Positions 45,492 through 52,467 of a stretch of DNA of 64,000 bases are shown here, in pieces. The DNA is from Kiritimatiellaeota bacterium B1221. GTDB lineage: Bacteria; Verrucomicrobiota; Kiritimatiellia; SS1-B-03-39; UBA6053. The stretch is from the NCBI GenBank assembly GCA_029269125.1, contig JARHXX010000010.1, forward strand, positions 56,063 through 120,062. The letters are read 5' to 3'. Below the pieces are notes generated by a model. That model was not told the DNA's origin and made no database searches. It saw only the letters and a list, made by a program, of their open reading frames with translations. A program made the translations under genes and the position numbers. Every line of letters starts with the position of its first letter. Positions within the stretch are counted from its first letter, which is position 1.

Positions 45492-46088
45492 TTATCTTTC
45501 ATCCCATCCTTTTCCCATGCCCGTTATAGGAAAAGAGGACCATAGCATTTTGACCACATTGTCGGGTGTGGATGCCAAATAGTCTCGTGCACTTCCAAAG
45601 GGCCAATCACCCCACTTCTCCACATACCCATGCTTCACGGGATTATGATGGATGTAATTGAGGGTAGAACTTTGGTGTGCTTCACTTTTGATTTTCTTGA
45701 ACAAGGACCCGTGGAAACAGGTTCGTCCCCGACAACCCTCCTCCACATTCCATCGGTGCGAATTTCTTCCATGCAGTTGCCCCAACTGCTTTTTCAATTT
45801 TGCTTCGCAATAGATTTTGACCAGGATGTGATAATGATTGGGCAATACCACCCAGGCCATTATTTCTGATAAAGACTTATCGAAAAGCTGTATAAGGTCC
45901 GCAGAAAATTCTCCCATTCGTTCCGCAGACCTGCCAATCAACGGTCGATGCTCAAAACAGGCTGCGGTCACATGAAACCATCTCCCTGATTCATAATTAT
46001 GGGGCCGATGCCATGAATTTTTGTGCTGTATTCTGAAATTTAATACCTCTTCACGTTGGGCATCGGTCATTTTCCGCCAATCATACAT
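45492..46088 (-). CDS. REP-associated tyrosine transposase (RAYT, Y1/HUH superfamily)
   Basis: 198 residues. The HUH metal site is H85-Y86-H87 in VVLPNHYHILVKI, and the catalytic tyrosine is Tyr145 in LNYIHHNPVKHGYV, followed by WGDWPFGSARDYL, the family-typical 'dWpwSS' region. RAYTs cut single-stranded DNA at REP hairpins and are thought to spread them. The start is firm: AGGAGG lies 9 nt before the ATG. Copies of a palindromic repeat flank it 16 nt past its stop and 88 nt before its start; these are its likely substrates. All key residues are present, so it may be active. Confidence 0.92.
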   Translation of the reverse strand: MYDWRKMTDAQREEVLNFRIQHKNSWHRPHNYESGRWFHVTAACFEHRPLIGRSAERMGEFSADLIQLFDKSLSEIMAWVVLPNHYHILVKIYCEAKLKKQLGQLHGRNSHRWNVEEGCRGRTCFHGSLFKKIKSEAHQSSTLNYIHHNPVKHGYVEKWGDWPFGSARDYLASTPDNVVKMLWSSFPITGMGKGWDER

Positions 46089-46176
46089 ACTTGTTTTCCT
46101 CCTTTGGGGTTCACCATCCCGAAAGAAACAAAAGCCATTTTTTCCGCAGAAATCTGAAACTATTTCAATAATAGTT

Positions 46177-46336
46177 CAGAGTCCCGCCCTTTAGGCGGCT
46201 TAAACCGAAGCGTTTACGCTGAGGGGTAAAGTTCCGATTTTCCCTGGTAAGGATCTTATGTAGCTAGAAACACGGGTTCCGAAACCCGGAGACCTGAAGG
46301 TCCCCTCGTCCAAGCCGCCTAAAGGGCGGGACTCCG
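46177..46336. repeat. Structured palindromic repeat, copy B (160 bp)
   Basis: Its end arms (46177-46201 and 46312-46336) are reverse complements at 24 of 25 positions, so this copy is the better palindrome. The same internal hairpins as in copy A are kept and the orientation is the same. The 3' half (from ACACGGGTTCC to the right arm) is nearly identical in the two copies. Confidence 0.87.
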
Positions 46337-46452
46337 AAATATTTAATCTTTAAAAGAAAGTCGTTAATTAGGTTTACGGTTAAACTGATATGTTTATTGA
46401 CCTGCTCTTAAATTCATTTAAACTTTTTCTATTAACAATTGGAGATTTTCAT

Positions 46453-47481
46453 ATGAACCTTAACCAACCGAAACACACTTTTTCCTGTATCCGTTTGATC
46501 GGATGTCTGACATTAGGTCTCATCACAATTTCTGTGATTATAAATGCGGAAGATGGCTATTGGGACAATGCGAACTCTGCAAACTGGGGAGATACCACCT
46601 ATTGGTTTACAGATTCAAGTAACACTACGAATGTTACCACGCCTCCGAGCACAGTGAATGACACCGCTTATTTTCACAACAATTCATTCTATGGTGGGGG
46701 TGGAAAATTGACACTTGCAGATGCAGGCGGCCTCGACATGAGCATCACTTTAGGTGGATGGAACCATAACGCGGCTTCAGCGGGTCGGAATATCACATTA
46801 TCCAACACCTCTGGCGGAACAGGCTCTCTCACTCTTGAAAACTCTACAGGGACCGTAACCTGGTTCAATTCCGGAGCAGCATCAAACTACGAGAATATTG
46901 AAGTAGATGTCATTCTGAACTCAAATGTGGACTTTCAAATCGGTTGGGTAAGTCAAGCAAGGGCTACGACAACATTCACAAGCGTGATCTCAGGAACCGG
47001 TGGTATTCAGAAATCTATCCGAAAGTCTACCCTGTCTCTCCAGGGTACGTCACCGAACACTTTCACAGGGGGGGTAAGTATCAATGATGGTACAATCTCT
47101 GCCGAGAAAAGTGGCGCACTGGGCACGGGGAATGTTCTCGTGGAGCAAACTGCGGCTGATACAACCGCACAACTCATCTTTGCAAGTGGCATTTCCGACG
47201 CCATGTCCAGTTCTGCAACGCTATCTCTCATCAGCTTCTCCGGAAATTATGCAAACGTGGATCTGGGGTCCGGCGTCAATCAAACCATAGCCGGATTATT
47301 TTTCGACGGCGCTTCACAGGCTGCCGGAACCTGGGGCGCATCCGGAAGTGGTGCAACTTTTGAAAACGACGACTGGTTTACCGGAAGCGGAGTGATCACC
47401 GTCATCCCCGAACCCTCCTCCATCCTCCTGCTGGGAATCGGTTTTGGCCTGCTGACGATTGTGCGCCGCAGTCGCCATTGA
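46453..47481 (+). CDS. PEP-CTERM protein with autotransporter-like beta repeats
   Basis: About 342 residues from ATG 46453, chosen because GGAG lies 8 nt upstream; the open frame extends 21 codons earlier. A long signal segment (IGCLTLGLITISVIINA) is followed by GYWDNANSANWGDTTYW, the opening typical of autotransporter-associated beta-strand repeat proteins. SLQGTSPNTFTGGVSINDGT is a clear copy of that repeat (normally 'Lt-G-NTYtGgTtin-GtL'). The tail VIPEPSSILLLGIGFGLLTI plus RRSRH is a PEP-CTERM signal. It is expected at the cell surface or in the matrix. It lies directly after the RAYT element, with a good terminator behind it. Confidence 0.9.
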   Translation: MNLNQPKHTFSCIRLIGCLTLGLITISVIINAEDGYWDNANSANWGDTTYWFTDSSNTTNVTTPPSTVNDTAYFHNNSFYGGGGKLTLADAGGLDMSITLGGWNHNAASAGRNITLSNTSGGTGSLTLENSTGTVTWFNSGAASNYENIEVDVILNSNVDFQIGWVSQARATTTFTSVISGTGGIQKSIRKSTLSLQGTSPNTFTGGVSINDGTISAEKSGALGTGNVLVEQTAADTTAQLIFASGISDAMSSSATLSLISFSGNYANVDLGSGVNQTIAGLFFDGASQAAGTWGASGSGATFENDDWFTGSGVITVIPEPSSILLLGIGFGLLTIVRRSRH

Positions 47482-47503
47482 TCCGCCCAGCCACCTCCTT
47501 TCC

Positions 47504-47543
47504 AACCCCGGTCATCGTGCTTCGATGTAACCGGGGTTTTTAT
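47504..47543 (+). terminator. Intrinsic terminator after the second PEP-CTERM gene
   Basis: AACCCCGGT (47504-47512) pairs with ACCGGGGTT (47530-47538) around a 17-nt loop and runs into TTTTTATTT. It overlaps the end of the convergent LacI gene. Confidence 0.75.
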
Positions 47544-48598
47544 TTAGCCGTAAAACCCGGCGTCGTCTCTCCTTCCACCCAGGAACCTTCCAATAAAATT
47601 GTCTTCGGAATCTCCGGGATCCCCCGCTCGTTTCGGTAAATCTGCGCCACCACCAAATCCACCGCCGCCGCCCCAATTTGCGTCCAATTCTGATCCAAAC
47701 CACTAAATGAAATCTCCGAGTTCGGATAAAGCTTTGAGGGCAGGGAAAGGTGGACAAATGATACATCCCCGGGTACCTGAATTCCCAAGCCTTTCACCAG
47801 ATCCAGTTGATTGTCGTGGCCAACCAACACATCGGGTTGATACCGCTCAAACCACCGGGTGAATTTTTCCAGACTCTCTTCTCTCGAAGACTCCGACGTC
47901 ATAAAAATGGGCACCCGTTGTTTGGCCGGAATTCTTAATAAATGCCCGGCCATATAGGAACTCCAGGCATGACCGACCTTGGTGTCACTCAATTGGTCTA
48001 TCGCCAATCCAATGCGCCGGTATCCTTTTCCCGTAAGATGCTCCATCAAAAGTTCCATGCCATGGGTTTGGTGGTGGGTCACCCGATGCAAACGGGGGCT
48101 TAACAACGAATCCCCCAACGCTGCCGAACTCCATTGCGTCCAGTCTAAATAATCAAGAGAACCTGATTCCGCCAACGGACTGAGAATGACCCCCTGAATA
48201 TTTCGGGATTTGAGGATTTTCTCCAACCGTCCCCCCTGCATCCCCTTTTCATTGATCCAAAAATCGTCGATCAGAAAGCCCTGCTCCTTTGCCCGCTCGC
48301 ACATGCCATCGTAAGCATTTCGTATAAATGCACGGTCTTTCCAACTGTCCCGGCTCTCAAAATCCGATAAAAATGCCAAATTTGCCTGATACGGCACCGG
48401 ACGGGATGAACGAATATGCGCCATCAAACTGGAAACCATGGGATTGGTCCGATAGCCCATTTCCTCCGCCACCCGCTTTACCTCCTCCCGGGTCTCCACA
48501 GAAATCCGGGGATGCTCCTTGAGAGCCAACGACACCGTCATGGTGCTGACACCCATCTTCTGGGCAATCATCTTCATGGTAGGTCTCATTTCACTCAC
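47540..48598 (-). CDS. LacI-family transcriptional regulator
   Basis: A 352-residue regulator. The helix-turn-helix is TMKMIAQKMGVSTMTVSLAL, followed by the hinge region GYRTNPMVSSLMAHIRSSRP, a longer form frequent in Verrucomicrobiota regulators ('NP-x-V-s-alM-a-h-R'). The sensor domain contains GVILSPLAESG, GYRRIGLAIDQLSD and VGHDNQLDLVKGLGIQVPGD. It borders a set of polymer-degrading genes on the same strand and is the best local candidate for the factor that binds the GTTTAC-NN-GTAAAC palindromes at 50698, 54889 and 59315. Its own upstream gap shows no such site. Ligand unknown. Confidence 0.92.
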   Translation of the reverse strand: MSEMRPTMKMIAQKMGVSTMTVSLALKEHPRISVETREEVKRVAEEMGYRTNPMVSSLMAHIRSSRPVPYQANLAFLSDFESRDSWKDRAFIRNAYDGMCERAKEQGFLIDDFWINEKGMQGGRLEKILKSRNIQGVILSPLAESGSLDYLDWTQWSSAALGDSLLSPRLHRVTHHQTHGMELLMEHLTGKGYRRIGLAIDQLSDTKVGHAWSSYMAGHLLRIPAKQRVPIFMTSESSREESLEKFTRWFERYQPDVLVGHDNQLDLVKGLGIQVPGDVSFVHLSLPSKLYPNSEISFSGLDQNWTQIGAAAVDLVVAQIYRNERGIPEIPKTILLEGSWVEGETTPGFTAK

Positions 48599-48789
48599 CT
48601 CCGCAGTATAGGAAGCATCCCCCGAAATTACAATGGTTTCTTTTCTGTCGCACGGAATGTGGGTTCATGCCACCCTGAGCGCAGGGCTGGTTTTAAAGAA
48701 CATCACCATACAGAATACTGAAAGCATGGCTCTCTCCCTTGCGGGCCCATCTGGATAGAAAGCCGTACTTTCAGCACGCTGCAGCCTTG

Positions 48790-50652
48790 CTACGGTTGCC
48801 GGGCGGGATCTACCTGGTCTTTGGTAAAGGTTTTGTCACCCATCCGGAACTCGTCAAAATACATATAGGTGTTTGCCTGCTCCCCTTTCCAGGATCCCCC
48901 CCCTTTGTAAATGCCCATTTTGAAGAAGGGCCCCTGCACCTTGCCTTCATACCAAGTCGGACCTTCATAATCGATGACCTGTTCGCCGTTCTTAAACAGA
49001 CGGAAATACCCACCGCCGGATTTGGGAGACTGCCAGTTCACCTCCAACACAAAATCCGTCCATTTACCCCGGTCCGGATCAATCGAACCGAAAGTGAATT
49101 CTTTCTTGGTGAGTTTGTTCCCTTCCATGCCATCCTGATAGCGAAGCTTCATCCGCCAGGTGTTGTTGGAAATATACATACTGGTGGGCGGTCCGCCGTC
49201 CTGCACATATTCTTTGCCGCTTCCCCAGTCATGCCACTGGGTCACAATACTGAAGCTGGTCATGCCATCGAAATCTTCCGGCACAAAGATACTCCATCCA
49301 TACTTGTATTCCCCGTAGGCCGCCGAGCGGTAACCGGTGATTTCGGAACGGATATTGTCGTGATCCATCCGCACCTTCATCGCGTAGTCACCGCTTCTGA
49401 CAGGTTCCGGCGCAGAAACAATAAGTTTGCGCCCCCCCTCCTTGGTGCGGACCTGAGAGAAGTCCCCCTCTTCAAAGTCGATCACCGACAAGGTTTCCAT
49501 GGGCAGAATGCTCAGCGGATTATAATGCGGATAACTTGCCGCTTCAGCCGGAGGCTCCGGCGGACGCGCGATCGCAGCCCCGCTAACCGCCGCTTCCCCG
49601 CCCACATTCAGGAGAATTTCTTTGATCAACAGTTCACAGTTCACATTGTCCTTCGGGCTGTAGAGCCACAGCTGCATAAATTTCGAACCGACAGGCGCCT
49701 TCACTTTAATTCGCTTCTCTTTTCCGGCAGAGATCCACTCACGTTTTTCCGCCAACTTGACACTACCGAGGTTCGAAGCTTTGGCAGGAATCTTTGAGGA
49801 AAAAATCATGTACAAAAAGCCGCCGCCACTACCTTCCGGCTTTACGACCGCTTCATAATCTTTGCCCGCAGTCACCGTCATCCATTTGATAATACCGAGA
49901 CCGCCACCGGCATCCGCATCTTTTAAATGGAGCCCCTCCGCATCCACCCGAATAGAACTGGTAGTGCCATTTCCGGGAGGATATGCACTCCAGCCATCCG
50001 GAATTCCATCCTGATCTTCATCTGTAAACCTCACGGCACCCGCTGAGGCCTCCGGGGTGGCAGATCCACTGGATACCCCGGACGCGGCCGGGACCGGACG
50101 GGCGGAGACCGCCAGCCCTTCCATTTCAGTTAGTGAAACCTTCTTCACTGTAAGATCACATTTGGTGTTCCCGTTGGGACTGTAAATCCAAAGCTGCAAA
50201 AACGCGGCCCCCGCAGGCGCAACCGCGGTCAGCGTTTTTTCTTTACCGGCATTCATCCACTCACGTTTTTCTGCCAGTTTGGTATGATTGAGATCTGAGG
50301 CTTTGGTCGGCACTTTCCGGGCAAAGGTCATATAAAAAAAACACCCTCCGCTTCCTTCTGATTGGATAACGGTTTGATATTTTTTGCCCGCAGTCACCGG
50401 GACCCATTGCTGGATCCCCACTCCTTTGCCACCATCACGGTCAAACAAGTGAACACCCCCCCCGGCAACCATTTCAAGTCTGGTGCTTTCCCCTTTTCCC
50501 GGAGGATAAGCCTGCCACCCCTCCGGATCACCGTTGGCATCCGCTGTCTCAAAAGAAGCATTGTTTATAGTAACCGGAGTGCCTTGCGCAAAGGCGGCCC
50601 CCGAAAATGGCAATTGCATGCACACAAGTAGTGTAGGGAGTAGTTTTTTCAT
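48790..50652 (-). CDS. Polysaccharide lyase, heparin lyase I-like, with duplicated N-terminal module
   Basis: About 620 residues from ATG 50652, with signal peptide MKKLLPTLLVCMQLPFSGAAFA. Two similar modules follow. One begins NNASFETADANGDPEGWQAYPPG and the second begins FTDEDQDGIPDGWSAYPPG; both contain the phrase 'KLAEKREW..AGKEK' and end in a 'LQLW-YSP' strand. They look like carbohydrate-binding modules. The C-terminal 220 residues (VIDFEEGDFSQV, SEITGYRSAAYGEYKYGWSI, VTQWHDWGSG, YFRLFKNGEQV) form a jelly roll of the Polysacc_lyase (PL13/PL20) kind, which cleaves uronic-acid polymers by elimination. Expected to be periplasmic or secreted. A palindromic operator candidate lies 45-48 nt upstream. 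An open frame extending to 50808 overlaps the symporter gene and is not used. Confidence 0.82.
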   Translation of the reverse strand: MKKLLPTLLVCMQLPFSGAAFAQGTPVTINNASFETADANGDPEGWQAYPPGKGESTRLEMVAGGGVHLFDRDGGKGVGIQQWVPVTAGKKYQTVIQSEGSGGCFFYMTFARKVPTKASDLNHTKLAEKREWMNAGKEKTLTAVAPAGAAFLQLWIYSPNGNTKCDLTVKKVSLTEMEGLAVSARPVPAASGVSSGSATPEASAGAVRFTDEDQDGIPDGWSAYPPGNGTTSSIRVDAEGLHLKDADAGGGLGIIKWMTVTAGKDYEAVVKPEGSGGGFLYMIFSSKIPAKASNLGSVKLAEKREWISAGKEKRIKVKAPVGSKFMQLWLYSPKDNVNCELLIKEILLNVGGEAAVSGAAIARPPEPPAEAASYPHYNPLSILPMETLSVIDFEEGDFSQVRTKEGGRKLIVSAPEPVRSGDYAMKVRMDHDNIRSEITGYRSAAYGEYKYGWSIFVPEDFDGMTSFSIVTQWHDWGSGKEYVQDGGPPTSMYISNNTWRMKLRYQDGMEGNKLTKKEFTFGSIDPDRGKWTDFVLEVNWQSPKSGGGYFRLFKNGEQVIDYEGPTWYEGKVQGPFFKMGIYKGGGSWKGEQANTYMYFDEFRMGDKTFTKDQVDPARQP

Positions 50653-50697
50653 AAGTTTTTTATAATAGGTATTATTTATTTTTTGGCAAAGAGCTAC

Positions 50698-50717
50698 GGA
50701 GTTTACTCGTAAACTCC
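50698..50717. promoter_or_regulatory. Palindromic operator candidate, copy 1 (lyase gene)
   Basis: GGAGTTTAC-TC-GTAAACTCC is a perfect 9-bp inverted repeat with a 2-nt centre. Its core GTTTACTCGTAAAC (50701-50714) ends 48 nt before the lyase start and lies just after the symporter stop. The same core and spacing recur at two other genes. As RNA it could also form a small hairpin. Confidence 0.7.
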
Positions 50718-50728
50718 ACTTGCAATTT

Positions 50729-52462
50729 TCAGGAATTTGATCCTCTTTTTTCACGGGTGCTCCATAACAGCAGCCCGCCAACAAAAAGAATAAAAGCCAC
50801 CAGAGCAAAAATGATTACACGGTCACCGAAAGTATTCGGCACCAGCAAAAACAAGGACATCAATCCCCCCATCCCCAGCACAATCCGTCCGATCAATAAA
50901 GCTTGTTTGCGGTCATTCCCTTCGCCGATTTCCTCCGCAAAATTCACCGGTGTTTTCATGCGGACAAAAAATGCGGCCTCACGTTCACGAAAGCTTTGAG
51001 AACTATGTCCACGAAAACACCAACAGATGAATGTGGCGGTCAACCCAAAAGCAATCACCCACATGCTCCGCTGCTGAATGGTCCACGGCGTTCCCCCGGT
51101 TGCCTTCCATATAATGGAAAAAGCGGAGGGAATAGATCCGGCAATGAGAATAAAAAAGTAGGACCAGGAGGGTAAACGTTTCAGCATCAATCCGGAGATC
51201 AACGGTAAAGTCATCGGAACCCCAATCACACTCCCCAGCAACAAAAACACATCGAACAACGCCACCTGCCCCAGGGTAACCAGCATCAACGCAAAAGTGA
51301 TAATCAAGGCACCGATCAACGTGGATACAATCCGGCACCAGCGGAGATTCGCCTGATCACTCAGTTCGGGCAACTGAAGTTTTCCACGGATACGGGGAAC
51401 GATATTCCGCATGATGGTACTGGTCTGACCATTGAGTCCTGAATCAATACTGCTCATGGTCGCAGAAAACATTCCCGCAATCAAAACCCCCAGCAGTCCA
51501 TTGGGCAACAGCTCACGGGCAATCACCGAATACGCCGCAGTGGCCGGTTCGTCAATGGGCGTCGCCATCACCAAATCCGCATACAGGAAACGCGCAACCA
51601 TCGCCGGTAAAAACCAGATCACCGCCCCCATCAACATCATCACCATCGCAAAAAAGGCCGCCCGGGAAGCTTCGCGTCCATCTTTGGCCGCCAGATACCG
51701 ACCGGCAGTTCCGAGGTTAATTTGATTGAGGAGCTGCATAAAGAAAATGATGATACACCACTGCCAGGTAAACCGGTTCCCCGGAAATTCTCCCGGTGCT
51801 TTAATCCACTTGAAAGACTCCGCGATTTCGGGTGCGGAAACCGCTTCGGCAAATCCGTGAAAGCCGCCAACTTTTATAAATGCAAGCACCGCCAAAATCG
51901 TGGTGATTCCCATCAGCACCACCGCCTGAACAAAATCAGTCGCCATCACCGCCCAGCTTCCGCCACTCACGGAATACGCCACCACAATCAACCCAACCAC
52001 AAACACCGTGGTGGTCAGCGGAAAACCAAAAACCGAGCTCACAAAAATTCCCAGGGCCCACAACTGAATCGCCGAACTGATGGGACCCAACAATGCACCC
52101 ACATAGGCGGACAGCTGCTCCGCCGGTGTCCCAAAGCGGGCGCGAATCACATCGGCGCCCGTGTAGGCCCGGGTCTGCCGATACCACCGGCCCAAAAATA
52201 AACCACCCAATAAAAATCCCAACGCATTGGCTAAATAGATCACCAGAAATGTGGGGCCCGCTTCATACGCCGCCGAGCCATTCCCCGTGAACGTAAATGC
52301 ACTGATCCCCGCCATCAGCATACTCCCCCCCATGATCCACCACGTTCCCTTTCCTCCTCCGCGGACAAAGTCACTCAGGTTGGTATTGAATTTTGCAAAC
52401 AGTCCGCCCAGAAAAAGGAGACAAAGAAAATAAATGCCCAGCGTAATATATTCGAGTTCCAT
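50729..52462 (-). CDS. Sodium:solute symporter family (SSS) transporter
   Basis: A 577-residue inner-membrane protein with about 13-14 hydrophobic segments. It starts LEYITLGIYFLCLLFLGGLF and has FVRGGGKGTWWIMGGSMLMAGISAFTF, the first helix pair of SSS carriers. YSVSGGSWAVMATDFVQAVV matches their fifth to sixth helix region and GMFSATMSSIDSGLNG their sodium-site helix. Likely imports mono- or oligosaccharides with sodium. It begins 5 nt after the GH10 gene's stop, so it is translated with the xylanase and probably takes up its products. Specificity cannot be read. Confidence 0.9.
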   Translation of the reverse strand: MELEYITLGIYFLCLLFLGGLFAKFNTNLSDFVRGGGKGTWWIMGGSMLMAGISAFTFTGNGSAAYEAGPTFLVIYLANALGFLLGGLFLGRWYRQTRAYTGADVIRARFGTPAEQLSAYVGALLGPISSAIQLWALGIFVSSVFGFPLTTTVFVVGLIVVAYSVSGGSWAVMATDFVQAVVLMGITTILAVLAFIKVGGFHGFAEAVSAPEIAESFKWIKAPGEFPGNRFTWQWCIIIFFMQLLNQINLGTAGRYLAAKDGREASRAAFFAMVMMLMGAVIWFLPAMVARFLYADLVMATPIDEPATAAYSVIARELLPNGLLGVLIAGMFSATMSSIDSGLNGQTSTIMRNIVPRIRGKLQLPELSDQANLRWCRIVSTLIGALIITFALMLVTLGQVALFDVFLLLGSVIGVPMTLPLISGLMLKRLPSWSYFFILIAGSIPSAFSIIWKATGGTPWTIQQRSMWVIAFGLTATFICWCFRGHSSQSFREREAAFFVRMKTPVNFAEEIGEGNDRKQALLIGRIVLGMGGLMSLFLLVPNTFGDRVIIFALVAFILFVGGLLLWSTREKRGSNS

Positions 52463-52467
52463 AAAAT

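Larger units (their letters stand above)
45306..46336. mobile_element. RAYT-type transposase gene between two structured repeats
   Basis: A Y1/HUH transposase gene (45492-46088) is bracketed by two directly oriented copies of a 160-170-bp palindromic repeat. This is the arrangement known for REP-associated tyrosine transposases (RAYTs) and their REP/BIME sequences. The whole unit sits between ecotin and a PEP-CTERM gene. Only these two full copies were noticed in the window. Confidence 0.8.

Noticed and set aside
48739..49797. A 352-codon plus-strand open frame
   Set aside because: Opposite the polysaccharide lyase gene, whose domains and signal peptide are clear; the His- and Arg-rich translation has no motifs.
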